Source: Mimachlamys varia (taxonomy: Eukaryota > Mollusca > Bivalvia > Pectinida > Pectinidae). From it: 64,000 bases of DNA. The stretch's first letter is position 1. Each line of letters starts with the position of its first letter. Positions 22,338 to 35,344 of this stretch are shown one piece after another. Both the position numbers and the translations under genes were made by a program. The notes below the pieces were generated by a model. That model made no database searches. It was given only the letters and a program-made list of their open reading frames with translations, and was not told where the DNA came from. Location: the NCBI GenBank assembly GCA_947623455.1, contig OX392528.1, positions 1,006,001-1,070,000 of the forward strand, written 5' to 3'.

Positions 22338-23677
22338 TGTCACCTTCGCTAGGTAAGTTGTCAGTGTTTTGGGTACCTGTTATATGTCGAGGTAAGTTTG
22401 ACACGACTAGGCCACCGTAGGTGAGACCGACATGACGGTGAGTACGGGTCAGCACGGTCCGACACCGGGGCAAGTTATTGAGTTCATTTTATTCGGTGTT
22501 TATACCACCAAATAGCCCATATTTTGGAGGAGGCACAGAAAAAGACTGGTAAGTAATTCACAATGATATTTCATTCCTAATTGTATAATTATTCGCCCAT
22601 TGTACGATAAATATTATGGTCATTTGTCTGTGTGTACGTGCGGGTCACTGAGGCGTGCAATTGTTGTTGGGTGTGTTTACAGGTGTTGAACGTGTTTATG
22701 ATGAAATATCCATCTATATACATTGGTTATAACCATATTTGTAACTACCAATTATGTAATTATGTTGTATATATCGTATTATCGAAATAGTTAAATATGA
22801 TGTGTGCGTATGAATGTGTGGAAAAAGTATGGAAGCTCGTACGGACCATAACTTAAGATTTAGCTAATGTTGTTTAGCCGTTGGATTTTGCTATTTTGTG
22901 TCAATTATCGAGGTGAAGCTAGTCATAGATAGTAATTATTGTGTTCAGAACTGCGTTGCATTGCGTTAGGAGGATTTAATGATAATTATCAACTATTTGG
23001 TGTGAAAGTGATATATATTTGTTGTGTAATCGTTATGGATGTTAGGACTTACAACTGTCACCTTTATTTGGCAGCAAACCATGTCGGGATAACGAGAGAA
23101 CTCGGAAGAAGCGTCAGACTTGGTCAGCAACAGGACCAGTTGCTTCCGTGAGGTGATTGCTGAAGTAAGACGGAAAGAGACGCTTGAGCATCATAACTAT
23201 ATGAACGTCCTGTGTGGACATCAGCCCTTGGTATTTCCTTGGTGGAAATGAGTCCTTTGTGGACAATCGTACGGAGTCCTTCGTGGACATCTTCGACCTA
23301 AGCCGGTTGTGCAATAGGGGTCTTGGCATAGCTTATCAGTGTGGATCCATGCCAACCTTTAGACTGTCCAAAGAGTCCTTCGTGGAACCCGTGTTAGACC
23401 TGTGTGGACATTTCTACATATTTCCGCTGATCCTGTGTGGACAGTTTGCTGTACTACGTATACAGAGCCTTTCTTCGTGGTGACAGAGACTGTAGTGATA
23501 ATTTATAGTATAAAGTGTGCTAGGCGTGTGGTTGTGAGTGAGTTTTGTATATATCGTTACTAGGGTATATGTCGTTATTGTGGCATTTGTTTATTATATT
23601 ATACTAATTGTTTATATTGGTGTTTGTTTTTTGTTGGTTCCTTGTGCGATTGATCCCGCTGTTCGTCCTACGTTACA
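22338..23677 (+). repeat. 3' LTR, full length (1,340 bp)
   Basis: It begins TGTCACCTTCG right after the polypurine tract and ends CCTACGTTACA; TGT...ACA are the expected inverted ends. It runs straight into the 20-bp array (ATATCATTGTCG). The first ~95 bp have no counterpart in the 5' LTR. Confidence 0.9.
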
Positions 23678-24288
23678 ATATCATTGTCGTTATGTCTATA
23701 TCATTGTCGTTATGTCTATATCATTGTCGTTATGTATATATAATTGTCGTTATTATATCATTGTCATTATGTCTATATCATTGTCGTTATGTATATATCA
23801 TTGTCATTATGTCTATATCATTGTCGTTATGTATATATCATTGTCATTATGTATATATCATTGTCATTATGTCTATATCATTGTCGTTATGTATATATCA
23901 TTGTCATTATGTCAATATCATTGTCGTTATGTCTATATCATTGTCGTTATGTATATATCATTGTCGTTATGTATATATCATTGTCGTAAGATATATATCA
24001 TTGTCGTTATGTATATATCATTGTCGTTATGTATATATCATTGTCGTTATGTCTATATCATTGTCGTTATGTCTATATCATTGTCGTTATGTATATATCA
24101 TTGTCGTTATGTATATATCATCGTCGTTATGTATATATAATTGTCTTTATGTCTATATCATTGTCGTTATGTCTATATCGTCGTTATGTATATATCATTG
24201 TCGTTATATATATATCATCGTCGTTATGTCTATATCATTGTCGTTAGGTATATCTCGTTATCGGTATGTACATGTATATATCATTGTC
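23678..24288. repeat. 20-bp minisatellite, block 2, about 30 copies
   Basis: Same unit as at 14,852 (ATATCATTGTCGTTATGT), resuming directly after the 3' LTR. Units of 15-18 bp near 23,745 and 24,175 break the phase. Before the retrotransposon inserted, this and block 1 were one array. Confidence 0.95.
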
Positions 24289-25291
24289 TCCTTGTTACAG
24301 CAATTTGTCTGCATCCTAAAGTATCCATGTCACAGTAAGATATAAAATTATAGTATCTATCCTAAGTCTGTGTTTTGTTACATGAGAAAGGTTTTTCGTC
24401 CTTTCTAGGAAATGTAATGCTGATTTTCGTTTACTCGACTGTTTTCAAATATGTTTAAATGTTCGTTATCACCCAACATACCAAAGTGTCAAGACAAGAT
24501 TGTTTCTAATTCGGACATGCTTTCCGTCACTTGGCATTTTTTTTTTAAATAATCATTTTAATAATAATGCACTGAATGTTAATATTATGTACACACCAGA
24601 AGAAGATATATTTCCCTTTGATTGTAAAGGGAATGGCTAAAGACATTGGTATGTTGGCTAGATGTATGTTATGTGTTGGCTAAAATAATATTTGAGAAGT
24701 TTGTTCTTGAACACAGAAACTTTATCATAATATAAGTATCGATTAAACTACAATGTATACTGGAAGAAAGTTGTTATTTTGGTCATGAAAAAAGGCAGAA
24801 CAAATACGAAACTGACGCATACAAATGTATACTATTATCTATACTTTTCCCTGGTACATGTGGTAATGTCTGAACCTCTACTTTAGTACTATAGCTACCT
24901 ACAGATTATATATATATGGATTCAAAATGAAAACAATATTGAATCAATTGTAAAAGTCTGAAAAATAAACTTTGGAAATTATTATGTTGTTTGCTATCAT
25001 AACTCTCTATGGTGTTGTCTAAAGGCAAAGTAAGTCAGCATCATAATGCCAACGTCATTTTTCATGACGTCAAATGATATACGACGTCAAAATGACGTCG
25101 TTTCTTTCTTTGACTCACCTATATTCAAATAGCTGTAATTTTCATTTGGATTGCCAGTTGATGTCAATATTTCTATATTTGGATTGTTGAATATCTTGGC
25201 AAAAATATTATAAAAGTTTTATTTTTTTCTACCTATTTCTTTTTTTACCAACATTTCAATAATGACTGTCCGGTTTAGCGTGGAATCAGTG
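24289..25291. other. AT-rich single-copy DNA, nothing recognised
   Basis: About 1 kb of AT-rich sequence with a short CATGACGTCAAA / ATGACGTCG cluster near 25,060-25,100 (CRE-like ACGTCA cores). There is no open frame of interest. Confidence 0.4.
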
Positions 25292-27590
25292 ATATATCAT
25301 TGTCTTTATGTATATATCATTGTCGTTATGTTTATATCATTGTCGTTAGGTATATATCATTGTCGTTTTGTATATATCATTGTCGTTATATATATATCAT
25401 TGTCGTTATGTATATATCTTTGTCATTATGTCTATATCATTGTCGTTATGTCTATATCATTGTCGTTATGTATATATCATTGTCTTTATGTATATATCAT
25501 TGTCTTTATGTATATATCATTGTCGTTATGTATATATCATTGTCATTATGTATATATCATTGTCATTATGTCTATATCATTGTCGTTATGTATATATCTT
25601 TGTCGTTATGTATATACCATTGTCGTTATGTATATATCATTGTCGTTATGTATATATCTTTGTCATTATGTATATATCATTGTCGTTATGTCTATATCAT
25701 TGTCGTTATGTATATATCATTGTCTTTATGTATATATCATTGTCTTTATGTATATATCATTATCTTTATGTATATATCATTATCGGTATGTATATATCAT
25801 TGTTGTTATGTATATATAATTGTCGTTATGTATATATCATTGTCGTTATGTCTATATCATTGTCGTTATGTCTATATCATTGCCGTTATGTCTATATCAT
25901 TGTCGTTATGTCTATATCATTGTCGTTATGTCTATATCATTGTCGTTATGTCTATATCATTGTCGTTATGTATATATCATTGTCGTTATGTATATATCTT
26001 TGTCATTATGTCTATATCATTGTCGTTATGTATATATCATTGTCTTTATGTATATACCATTGTCTTTATGTATATATCATTGTCTTTATGTATATATCAT
26101 TGTCGGTATGTATATATCATTGTCGTTATGTATATATAATTGTCGGTATGTATATATCATTGTCGTTATGTATATATAATTGTCGTTATGTATATATCAT
26201 TGTCGTTATGTCAATATCATTGTCGTTATGTCTATATCATTGTCGTTATGTCTATATAATTGTCGTTATGTCTATATCATTGTCGTTATGTATATATCAT
26301 TGTCTTTATGTATATATCATTGTCTTTATGTATATATCATTGTCTTTATGTATATATCATTGTCGTTATGTATATATCATTGTCTTTATGTATATATCAT
26401 TGTCTTTATGTATATATCATTGTCTTTATGTATATATCATTGTTGTTATGTCTATATCATTGTCTTTATGTATATATCATTGTAGTTATGTATATATCAT
26501 TGTCGTTATGTATATATTATTGTCGTTATGTATATATCATTGTAGTTATGTATATATCATTGTCGTTATGTATATATCATTGTCGTTATGTCTATATCAT
26601 TGTCGTTATGTAAATATCATTGTCATTATGTATATATCATTGTCTTTATGTATATATCATTGTCGTTATGGCTATATCATTGTCGTTATGTCTATATCAT
26701 TGTCGTTATGTATATATCATTGTAGTTATGTATATATCATTGTCGTTATGTCTATATCATTGTCGTTATGTAAATATCATTGTCATTATGTATATATCAT
26801 TGTCTTTATGTATATATCATTTTCGTTATGGCTATATCATTGTCGTTATGTCTATATCATTGTCGTTATGTATATATCATTGTCGTTATGTATATATCAT
26901 TGTCGTTATGTATATATCATTGTCGTTATGTATATATAATTGTCGTTATGTATATATCATTGTCGTTAGGTATATATCATTGTCGTTATGGCTATATCAT
27001 TGTCGTTATGTCTATATCATTGTCGTTAGGTATATATCATTGTCGTTATGTATATATCATTGTCGTTATGTATATATCATTGTCGTTATGTATATATCAT
27101 TGTTGTTATGGCTATATCATTGTCGTTATGTATATATCATTATTGTTATGGCTATATCATTGTCGTTAGGTATATGTCATTGTTGTTATGGCTATATCAT
27201 TGTCGTTATGTATATATCATTGTTGTTATGGCTATATCATTGTCGTTAGGTATATATCATTGTCTTTATGTATATATCATTGTCGTTATGTATATATCAT
27301 TGTCGTTATGTATATATCATTGTTGTTATGCATATATCATTGTCGTTAGGTATATATCATTGTCGTTATGTATATATCATTGTCTTTATGTATATATCAT
27401 TGTCGGTATGTATATATCATTGTCGTTAGGTATGAATCATTGTCGTTATGTATATATCATTGTCGTTATGTAAATATCATTGTCTTTATGTATATATCAT
27501 TGTCTTTATGTATAAATCTTTGTCGCTATGTATATATCATTGCCTTTATGTATATATCATTGTCTTTATGTATATATCATTATCGATAGG
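25292..27590. repeat. 20-bp minisatellite, block 3, about 115 copies
   Basis: Same family as blocks 1 and 2, with extra variants GTCTTTATG and GTAGTTATG. Blocks of several units recur (for example the segment around 25,560-25,800 resembles 25,960-26,130, and that around 26,520-26,660 resembles 26,700-26,840). One frame is open for 523 codons, giving a monotonous Tyr/Ile/Val/Ser/Cys peptide that I read as an artefact of the array. The unit decays over 27,590-27,660. Confidence 0.95.
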
Positions 27591-27816
27591 TATTTCTCGT
27601 TTATATCTAAAATTGTCGTTATTTGTCTGTTATCGTCGTTTTGTATTTATCATTGTCCTTGCCGTTTGTGAAACAAATATGTGTTTTGGTTTTAACACTG
27701 ATATCGCTCATCCCATTTTCATTTATCTAAGATATTCATATTTTTTTGCAATGAAATATGAATATATATGAGTGTTATGAAATCATGAATATTCGCTAAC
27801 TCATTCACAACGAATC
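27591..27816. other. Spacer between arrays
   Basis: Decaying 20-bp units then about 150 bp of AT-rich single-copy sequence. No gene. Confidence 0.5.
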
Positions 27817-30150
27817 AGCCTAGGTTAGCGCCTAGGGTGTGTAACGTTTCCTTTATCGGCCTAGGTAGCGACCAGCGTGTGCAACATTTCCCTGTATCGG
27901 CCTAGGTAGAGACCAGCGAGTGTAACATTTCCCTGTATCGGCCAAGGTAGAGACCAGCGAGTGTAACATTTCCCTGTATCGGCATAGGTAGAGACCAGCA
28001 TGTGTAACATTTCCCTGTATCGGCCTAGGTAGAGACCAGCGAGTGTAACATTTCCCTGTATCGGCCTAGGTAGAGACCAGCGAGTGAAACATTTCCCTGT
28101 ATCGGCCTAGGTAGAGACTAGCGAGTGAAACATTTCCCTGTATCGGCCTAGGTAGAGACTAGCGAGTGAAACATTTCCCTGTATCGGCCAAGGAAGAGAC
28201 CAGCGAGTGTAACATTTCCCTGTATCGGCCAAGGTAGAGACCAGCGAGTGAAGCATTTCCCTGTATCGGCATAGGTAGAGACCAGCGTGTGTAACATTTC
28301 CCTGTATCGGCCAAGGTAGAGACCAGCGTGTGTAACATTTCCCTGTATCGGCCTAGGTAGAGACCAGCATGTGTAACATTTCCCTGTATCGGCCAAGGTA
28401 GAGACCATCGAGTGAAACATTTCCCTGTATCGGCCTAGGTAGAGACTAGCGAGTGTAACATTTCCCTGTATCGGCCAAGGTAGAGACCAGCGAGTGTAAC
28501 ATTTCCCTGTATCGGCATAGGTAGAGACCAGCATGTGTAACATTTCCCTGTATCGGCCTAGGTAGAGACCAGCGAGTGTAACATTTCCCTGTATCGGCCT
28601 AGGTAGAGACCAGCGAGTGAAACATTTCCCTGTATCGGCCTAGGTAGAGACTAGCGAGTGAAACATTTCCCTGTATCGGCCTAGGTAGAGACTAACGAGT
28701 GAAACATTTCCCTGTATCGGCCAAGGTAGAGACCAGCGAGTGTAACATTTCCCTGTATCGGCCAAGGTAGAGACCCGCGAGTGAAGCATTTCCCTGTATC
28801 GGCATAAGTAGAGACCAGCGTGTGTAACATTTCCCTGTATCGGCCAAGGTAGAGACCAGCGTGTGTAACATTTCCCTGTATCGGCCTAGGTAGAGACCAG
28901 CATGTGTAACATTTCCCTGTATCGGCCAAGGTAGAGACCAGCGAGTGAAACATTTCCCTGTATCGGCCTAGGTAGAGACTAGCGAGTGAAACATTTCCCT
29001 GTAACGGCCTAGGTAGAGACTAGCGAGTGAAACATTTCCCTGTATCGGCCAAGGTAGAGACCAGCGAGTGTAACATTTCCCTGTATCGGCCAAGGTAGAG
29101 ACCAGCGAGTGAAACATTTCCCTGTATCGGCATAGGTAGAGACCAGCGTGTGTAACATTTCCCTGTATCGGCCAAGGTAGAGACCAGCGAGTGTAACATT
29201 TCCCTGTATCGGCCAAGGTAGAGACCAGCGAGTGAAACATTTCCCTGTATCGGCATAGGTAGAGACCAGCGTGTGTAACATTTCCCTGTATCGGCCAAGG
29301 TAGAGACCAGCGTGTGTAACATTTCCCTGTATCGGCCTAGGTAGAGACCAGCGAGTGTAACATTTCCCTGTATCGGCCAAGGTAGAGACCAGCGAGTGTA
29401 ACATTTCACTGTATCGGCATAGGTAGAGACCAACATGTGTAACATTTCCCTGTATCGGCCTAGGTAGAGACCAGCGAGTGTAACATTTCCCTGTATCGGC
29501 ATAGGTAGAGACCAGCGTGTGTAACATTTCCCTGTATCGGCCTAGGTAGAGACTAGCGAGTGTAACATTTCCCTGTATCGGCCTAGGTAGAGACCAGCGA
29601 GTGTAACATTTCCCTGTATCGGCCAAGGTAGAGACCAGCGAGTGAAGCATTTCCCTGTATCGGCATAGGTAGAGACCAGCGTGTGTAACATTTCCCTGTA
29701 TCGGCCAAGGTAGAGACCAGCGTGTGTAACATTTCCCTGTATCGGCCTAGGTAGAGACCAGCATGTGTAACATTTCCCTGTATCGGCCTAGGTAGAGACC
29801 AGCGAGTGTAACATTTCCCTGTATCGGCCAAGGTAGAGACCAGCGAGTGTAACATTTCCCTGTATCGGCATAGGTAGAGACCAACATGTGTAACATTTCC
29901 CTGTATCGGCCTAGGTAGAGACCAGCGAGTGTAACATTTCCCTGTATCGGCATAGGTAGAGACCAGCGTGTGTAACATTTCCCTGTATCGGCCTAGGTAG
30001 AGACTAGCGAGTGTAACATTTCCCTGTATCGGCCTAGGTAGAGACTAGCAAGTGTAACATTTCCCTGTATCGGCCTAGGTAGAGACCAGCGAGTGTAACA
30101 TTTCCCTGTATCGGCCAAGGTAGAGACCAGCGTGTGTAACATTTCCCTGT
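27817..30150. repeat. 41-bp minisatellite, about 57 copies
   Basis: Units contain GTGTAACATTTCCCTGTATC then GGCCTAGGTAGAGACCAGCG. Diagnostic variants are GGCCAAGG/GGCATAGG, GACTAGCG and GTGAAACA/GTGAAGCA. Series of variants recur in the same order (for example around 28,180-28,400 and 28,710-28,940), showing block duplications of about 13 units. Minus-strand open frames of up to 213 codons are by-products. Confidence 0.95.
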
Positions 30151-30540
30151 TCCAACTGTCCAGTACCTCGTAAAGTTCGAACTGACCAGTATCTTGTAAA
30201 GGTCGAACTGACCAGTATCTCTCGTAAAGGCCGAACTGACAAGTACCTCGTGTAGGTCGAACTGACCAGTACCTCGCAAAGGTCGAACTGACCAGTACTC
30301 CGTAAAAGTTGAACTAACCAGTAACTCGTAAAGGCCGAACTGACAAGTACCTTGTGTAGGTCGAACTGACCAGTACCTCGCAAAGGTCGAACTGACCAGT
30401 TCTCCGTAAAAGTTGAACTAAACAGTAACTCGTAAAGGCCGAACTGACAAGTACCTCGTGTAGGTCGAACTGACAGTACTCCGTACCAGTACCTCGTTAC
30501 GGTCGATCTGACCAGTACGCACTGGTTTAACTGACCGGTA
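30151..30540. repeat. 26-bp minisatellite, about 14 copies
   Basis: The core is AACTGACCAGTACCTCGTAA then AGGTCG, with 24-28 bp length variants. It follows the 41-bp array without a gap (switch at CCCTGT|TCCAACTGTCCAG). A block of about 5 units (30,210-30,320) recurs at 30,325-30,430. Confidence 0.9.
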
Positions 30541-31816
30541 TTTTCGCATTGGTGAAGACAAGCTGTCAGAAATGTACAGTGTACCTTTTACCTGTATAAT
30601 AATGGTATGACGATTGTCAACGCCAATATATATGTACTAAAAGGACCCCAAAGTTGACACGTCATGAATGGAGTCATCTTATTTCATATATACATATATA
30701 AATAGATACCCGTACATATTTTTACTTCTTTTCATACTGTTTTCACTGTCACGATGAAAATTTCAAATTTGACCACGAGCCAAGTGAATTTACATTCCTC
30801 ACGCAGTGAACTTCTGATGGGTGAAAAATTTGACCATGAATGGAGAAATAATGTATTGTTAATTCACAAAAGCATAACATGAAACTGAAAATACAGTCAT
30901 TTAGTCATTGTTATTAGTGAAGACCTTCGCCGACATGAGAGCCAAGTCGTCGCGTGGGATTGTTACTCGCACGTCGTCTGGTGGCGCCGATTAGTGGGGC
31001 GCCGTGATCACGCTGAACATCATGGAGGAGAATAGACAATTAGCGAGAACAGGAGAGTCAGCTCGCGACCTTGTTCCGTGTTAAATGTTGGGGTAGATTT
31101 AGCGGTAGACATATAGACAGTATGCCGCCCCAACAGTAACAAGGCGAACTGCAGTAAAAACCCATCCAACTAATCACGAAATCACCGTAATTACTAAATA
31201 TCTATTATAATTTACTAAATAAGAAAAGCGACCTATTAGCTTCTTATTTAACCCCACTGTTTGTCACTTCGATCGTTGTTATCTGGGTATACAATCAGTA
31301 ATGGATTAGAGTGTATGTACAGTGTATGTTGTATACTAACTTCGCACTAATTGCTAGTCGTAGAGGCACAACGATTTCCTGTGGCCACTTATACATTGGT
31401 ATAATGCAATTCTTTTGGAATTTGTCTAATGATGGGAAACCCAAACTACAAAGTTTGGAATAATACGTTTAGGGACATTTCCATTTGGTAATATTCTCCT
31501 AAATGAACAGATTAACTTACGACAACGTAGGAAACTTCGTCAGAATAGACTTGACTCGACCAATCGTCAACCGACTCGCGGCTTTATTACCAGGAATATC
31601 TCTGAACTAACTTTGTTATCATAACTGATTGTAATCCTGGACCACTGCAATATGGAGATTTTAGTGGAATCAAGTCTTGGGAAGTATGCACGTGCAGTTG
31701 AACAACAAAAATAATATCATTATTACTCGATCCTCCTATATATAACAATCATTAAGGAAATACGCTTTGATTGTCAGGCAGTCTATTCCTTTTTTCATCG
31801 TAAAAAATGTAATGGC
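30541..31816. other. Single-copy DNA with a CpG-rich patch
   Basis: About 1.3 kb without a recognisable gene. The segment 30,925-31,085 is clearly richer in CpG than its surroundings and includes GGCGCCGATTAGTGGGGCGC, a short inverted repeat. It could be a regulatory or unannotated exon remnant; nothing firmer can be said. Confidence 0.35.
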
Positions 31817-31818
31817 AG

Positions 31819-33670
31819 GGTTAGGTCCCAGTGAACCCTCTAGGCCATGTACTGGCGAACCCTGTAGGCCATGTCCCAGTGAACCCTCTAGGCCATGTCC
31901 CTGTGATCTCTGTAGGTCAAGTCCCAGTGATCCCTTTATGTCATGTCCCAGTGATCCCTGTAGGCCATGTCCCAGTGATCCCTGTAGGCCATGTCCTAGT
32001 GATCCCTGTAGGCCATGTCCCAGTGATCCCTGTAGGCCATGTCCAAATGATCCCTCTAGGTCATGTCCCAGTGAACCCTCTAGGCCATGTCCCAGTGATC
32101 CCTGTAGGTTATGTCCCAGTGATCCCTGTAGGCCATGTCACAGTGATCCCCGTAGGCCATGTCCCAGTGATCCCTTTAGGTCATGTCCCAGTGATCCTTT
32201 AGGCCATGTCCCAGTGATCCCTGTAGGTCATGTCCCAGTGATCCCTGTAGGTCTTGTCCCAGTGATCCCTGTATGCCATATCCAAGTGATCGCTATAGGC
32301 CATGTCCCAGTGATCCCTGTAGGCCATGTCCCAGTGATCCCTGTAGGCCATGTCCCAGTGATCCATGTAGGCCATGTCCAAATGATCTCTCTAGGCCATA
32401 TCCCAGTGAACCCTCTAGGCCATGTCCCAGTGATCCATGTAGGTCATGTCCCAGTGATCCCTGTAGGCCATGTCCCAGTGATCCCTGTAGGCCATGTCCC
32501 AGTGATCCCTGTAGGCCATGTCCCAGTGATCGCTGTAGGCCATGTCCCAGTGATCCCTGTAGGTCATGTCCCAGTGATCCCTGTAGGCCATGTCACAGTG
32601 ATCCCCGTAGGCCATGTCCCAGTGATCCCTTTAGGCCATGTCCCAGTGATCCCTTTAGGCCATGTCCCAGTGATCCCTCTAGGTCATGTCCCAGTGATCC
32701 ATGTAGGCCATGTCCCAGTGATCCCTGTAGGCCATGTCCCAGTGATCCCTGTAGGCCATGTCCCAGTGATCCCTGTAGGCCATGTCCCAGTGATCCCTGT
32801 AGGTCATGTCCCAGTGATCCCTGTATGTCATGTCCCAGTGATCCCTTTATGCCATGTCCCAGTGATCCCTGTAGGCCATGTCCCAGTGATCGCTGTAGGC
32901 CATGTCCCAGTGATCCCTGTAGGCCATGTCCCAGTGATCCCTGTAGGTCAAGTCCCAGTGATCCCTGTAGGTCATTTCCCAGTGATCCATGTAGGCCATG
33001 TCCCTGTGATCCCTGTAGGCCATGTCCCAGTGATCCCTGTAGGTCATGTCCCAGTGATCCCTGTAGGTCATGTCCCAGTGATCCATGTAGGCCATGTCCC
33101 AGTGATCGCTGTAGGCCATGTCCCAGTGATCCCTGTAGGCCATGTCCCAGTGATCCCTGCAGGCCATGTCCCAGTGATACCTGTGGGCCATGTCCAAGTG
33201 ATCCCTCTAGGTCATGGCCCAGTGATCCCTCTAGCTCATGTCCCAGTGATCCCTCTAGGTCATGTCCCAGATATCCCTTTAGGTCATGTCCCAGTGATCC
33301 ATGTAGCCCATGTCCCAGTGATCCCTGTAGGCCATGTCCCAGTGATCCCTCTAGGTCATGTCCCAGTGATCCATGTAGTTCATGTCCCAGTGATCCCTGT
33401 ATGTCATGTCCCAGTGATCCCTGTAGGTCTTGTCCCAGTGATCCCTGTAGGCCATGTCCCAGTGATCCCTCTAGGTGGCCATGTCCCAGGGATCACTGTA
33501 GGTCATGTCCCAGTGATCCCTTTAGGTCATGTCCCAGTGATCCCTGTAGGCCATGTCCAAGTGATCCCTTAAGGCCATGTCCCGGTGATCACTGTAGGTC
33601 ATGTCCCAGTGATCCCTTAAGGCCATGTCCTAGTGATCCCTGTATGTCATGTCCCAGTGATCCTCTAGGC
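31819..33670. repeat. 24-bp minisatellite, family A, about 77 copies
   Basis: The core is GATCCCTGTAGGCCATGTCC then CAGT. The unit is 8 codons long and has no stop in several frames, giving a 601-codon frame and a 481-codon frame that encode unrelated octapeptides (GHVPVIPV-type and RPCPSDPC-type), and open frames on the minus strand. The first four units carry GTGAACCCTCTAGGCC and so resemble family B. Confidence 0.95.
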
Positions 33671-34965
33671 CATGTACTGGTGAGCCCTCTAGACATGATA
33701 CTAGTGAACCCACTCTAGGCCCTATGTTGTTGAACCCTCTAGGCCCTAGACTGATGAATCCTCTAGTTCATGTACTGATGAACTTTCTAGGCCCTGTACT
33801 GGTGAACCATCTTGGCCCTGAATTGATGAACCCTCTAGGCCCTGATTTAATGAACCCTCTAGGCCCTGTACCGATGAATCCTCTAGGCTCTGTACTGATG
33901 AACCCTCTAGTTCATGTACTGATGAACCCTCTAGGCCCTGTACTGATGAACTCTCTAGACCCTGTACTGATGAACCCTCTAGGCCCCGAACTGATGAACC
34001 CTCTAGGCCCTGTACTGATGAACCCTCTAGGCCCTGTACCGATGAACCCTCTAGGTCCTGAAGTGATGAACCCTCTAGGCCCTGAACCGATGAACCCTCT
34101 CGGCCCTGTACTGATGAACCCTCTAGACCCTTAATTGATGAATCCTCTATGCCCTGTACCGACGAACCCTCTAGGCCCTGTACTGATGAACCGTCTAGGC
34201 CCTGTACTGGTAAACCCTCAATGTCCTGTACTGATGAACCCTGTTGGCCCTGGACTGATGTACCCTCTAGTTCATGTACTGATGAGCATACTCTAGGCCC
34301 TGTACTAAGGAACCCTCTAGGCCCTGTACTGGTGAACCCTCTCGGCCCTGTACTGACGAACCCTCTAGGCCCCGAATTAATTGATGAACCCTCTAGGCAC
34401 TGTACCGATGAACCCTCTAGGCCCTGAATTGTTGAACCCTCTAGGCCCTGTACCGATGAACCCTCTAGGCCCTGTATTGAAGAACCATCTAGGCCCTGTA
34501 CTGATGAACCATCTAGGACATGTACTGGTGAACCATCTAGGCCATGTACTGATGAACTCTCTAGGACATGTACTGGTAAACCATCTAGGCCATGTACTGA
34601 TGAACTATCTAGGACATGTACTGGTAAACCATCTAGGACATGTACTGGTAAACCATCTAGGCCATGTACTGATGAACTGTCTAGGTCATGTACTGATGAA
34701 CTCTCTAGGACATGTACTGGTAAACCATCTAGGCCATGTACTGATGAACTTTGTAGGACATGTACTGGTAAACCATCTAGGCCATGTACTGGTGAACCAT
34801 CTAGGCCATGTACTGGTGAACCATCTAGGCCATGTACTGATGAACTGTCTAGGACATGTACTGGTAAACCATCTAGGCCATGTACTGATGAACTCTCTAG
34901 GACATGTACTGGTAAACCATCTAGGCCATGTACTGATGAACTATCTAGGCCCTGTATTGGTGGAA
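33671..34965. repeat. 24-bp minisatellite, family B, about 54 copies
   Basis: The core is TGATGAACCCTCTAGGCCCT then GTAC up to about 34,490. After that a subfamily, TGGTGAACCATCTAGGCCAT-GTAC, runs to the end. Both share TAGGCC and the 24-bp period with family A, so the two arrays probably diverged from one ancestor. Confidence 0.93.
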
Positions 34966-35344
34966 GCCATGAACCTAATGTTAGAGATAATTATCCGGAA
35001 TTGATGCCAATTTTAGTTATTTTAGTTATGACTAATCACTCTCGATGATTTATTTCTATATTATCACGATCTGTGAGATTGTAAGACAAGAAATTCCAGA
35101 GGGATCTTGGCGCCCACCATCGATGATTTTTCACTCGTTCTTAGAAAGATAGATCTTTTCCCTTTTTATTGTAACTTTCATTTATGTATTTCCTCTTAGT
35201 TCTATGAAATCTTAGTTCTATTAATTTCTCTTGAAAATTAACATTAGTTGAAAGAATGTCTCTTGTCAGGAGTTTTGTTTTTCTGATCAGTTCCAAATTC
35301 CAAACCCATCTTGTATTTCTGGCGGCCATATTTTCCCTCTTGAG
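34966..35344. other. Spacer, nothing recognised
   Basis: AT-rich single-copy sequence of about 380 bp leading into the dispersed repeat. Confidence 0.4.

Larger units (their letters stand above)
16393..23677 (+). mobile_element. Ty3/gypsy-type LTR retrotransposon with integrase before reverse transcriptase (Gmr1-like)
   Basis: It has two long direct repeats (about 1.25 and 1.34 kb), a primer-binding site, one uninterrupted Gag-Pol reading frame, a polypurine tract and a full 3' LTR starting TGTCAC and ending GTTACA. It is inserted within the 20-bp minisatellite, which continues on both sides. The LTRs differ by about ten substitutions and one 2-bp indel by eye, so the insertion is recent. 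The pol order PR-INT-RT-RH is unusual for Ty3/gypsy and matches the Gmr1 group. No envelope gene and no chromodomain follow. The 5' LTR is missing its first ~95 bp, so the copy is structurally damaged despite an intact frame. Confidence 0.93.

Noticed and set aside
25368..26939. 523-codon open frame of Tyr/Ile/Val/Ser/Cys repeats (and similar frames in 14.9-16.4 and 23.6-24.3 kb)
   Set aside because: It lies wholly in the 20-bp array. Several forward frames are open at once because the unit has no stop codon, and frames shift at every length variant. Not a protein.
31767..33718. 601- and 481-codon frames in the 24-bp array
   Set aside because: Overlapping frames encode different octapeptides with equal openness, and minus-strand frames are open too. 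No start context, signal or domain was found. Kept as a repeat.
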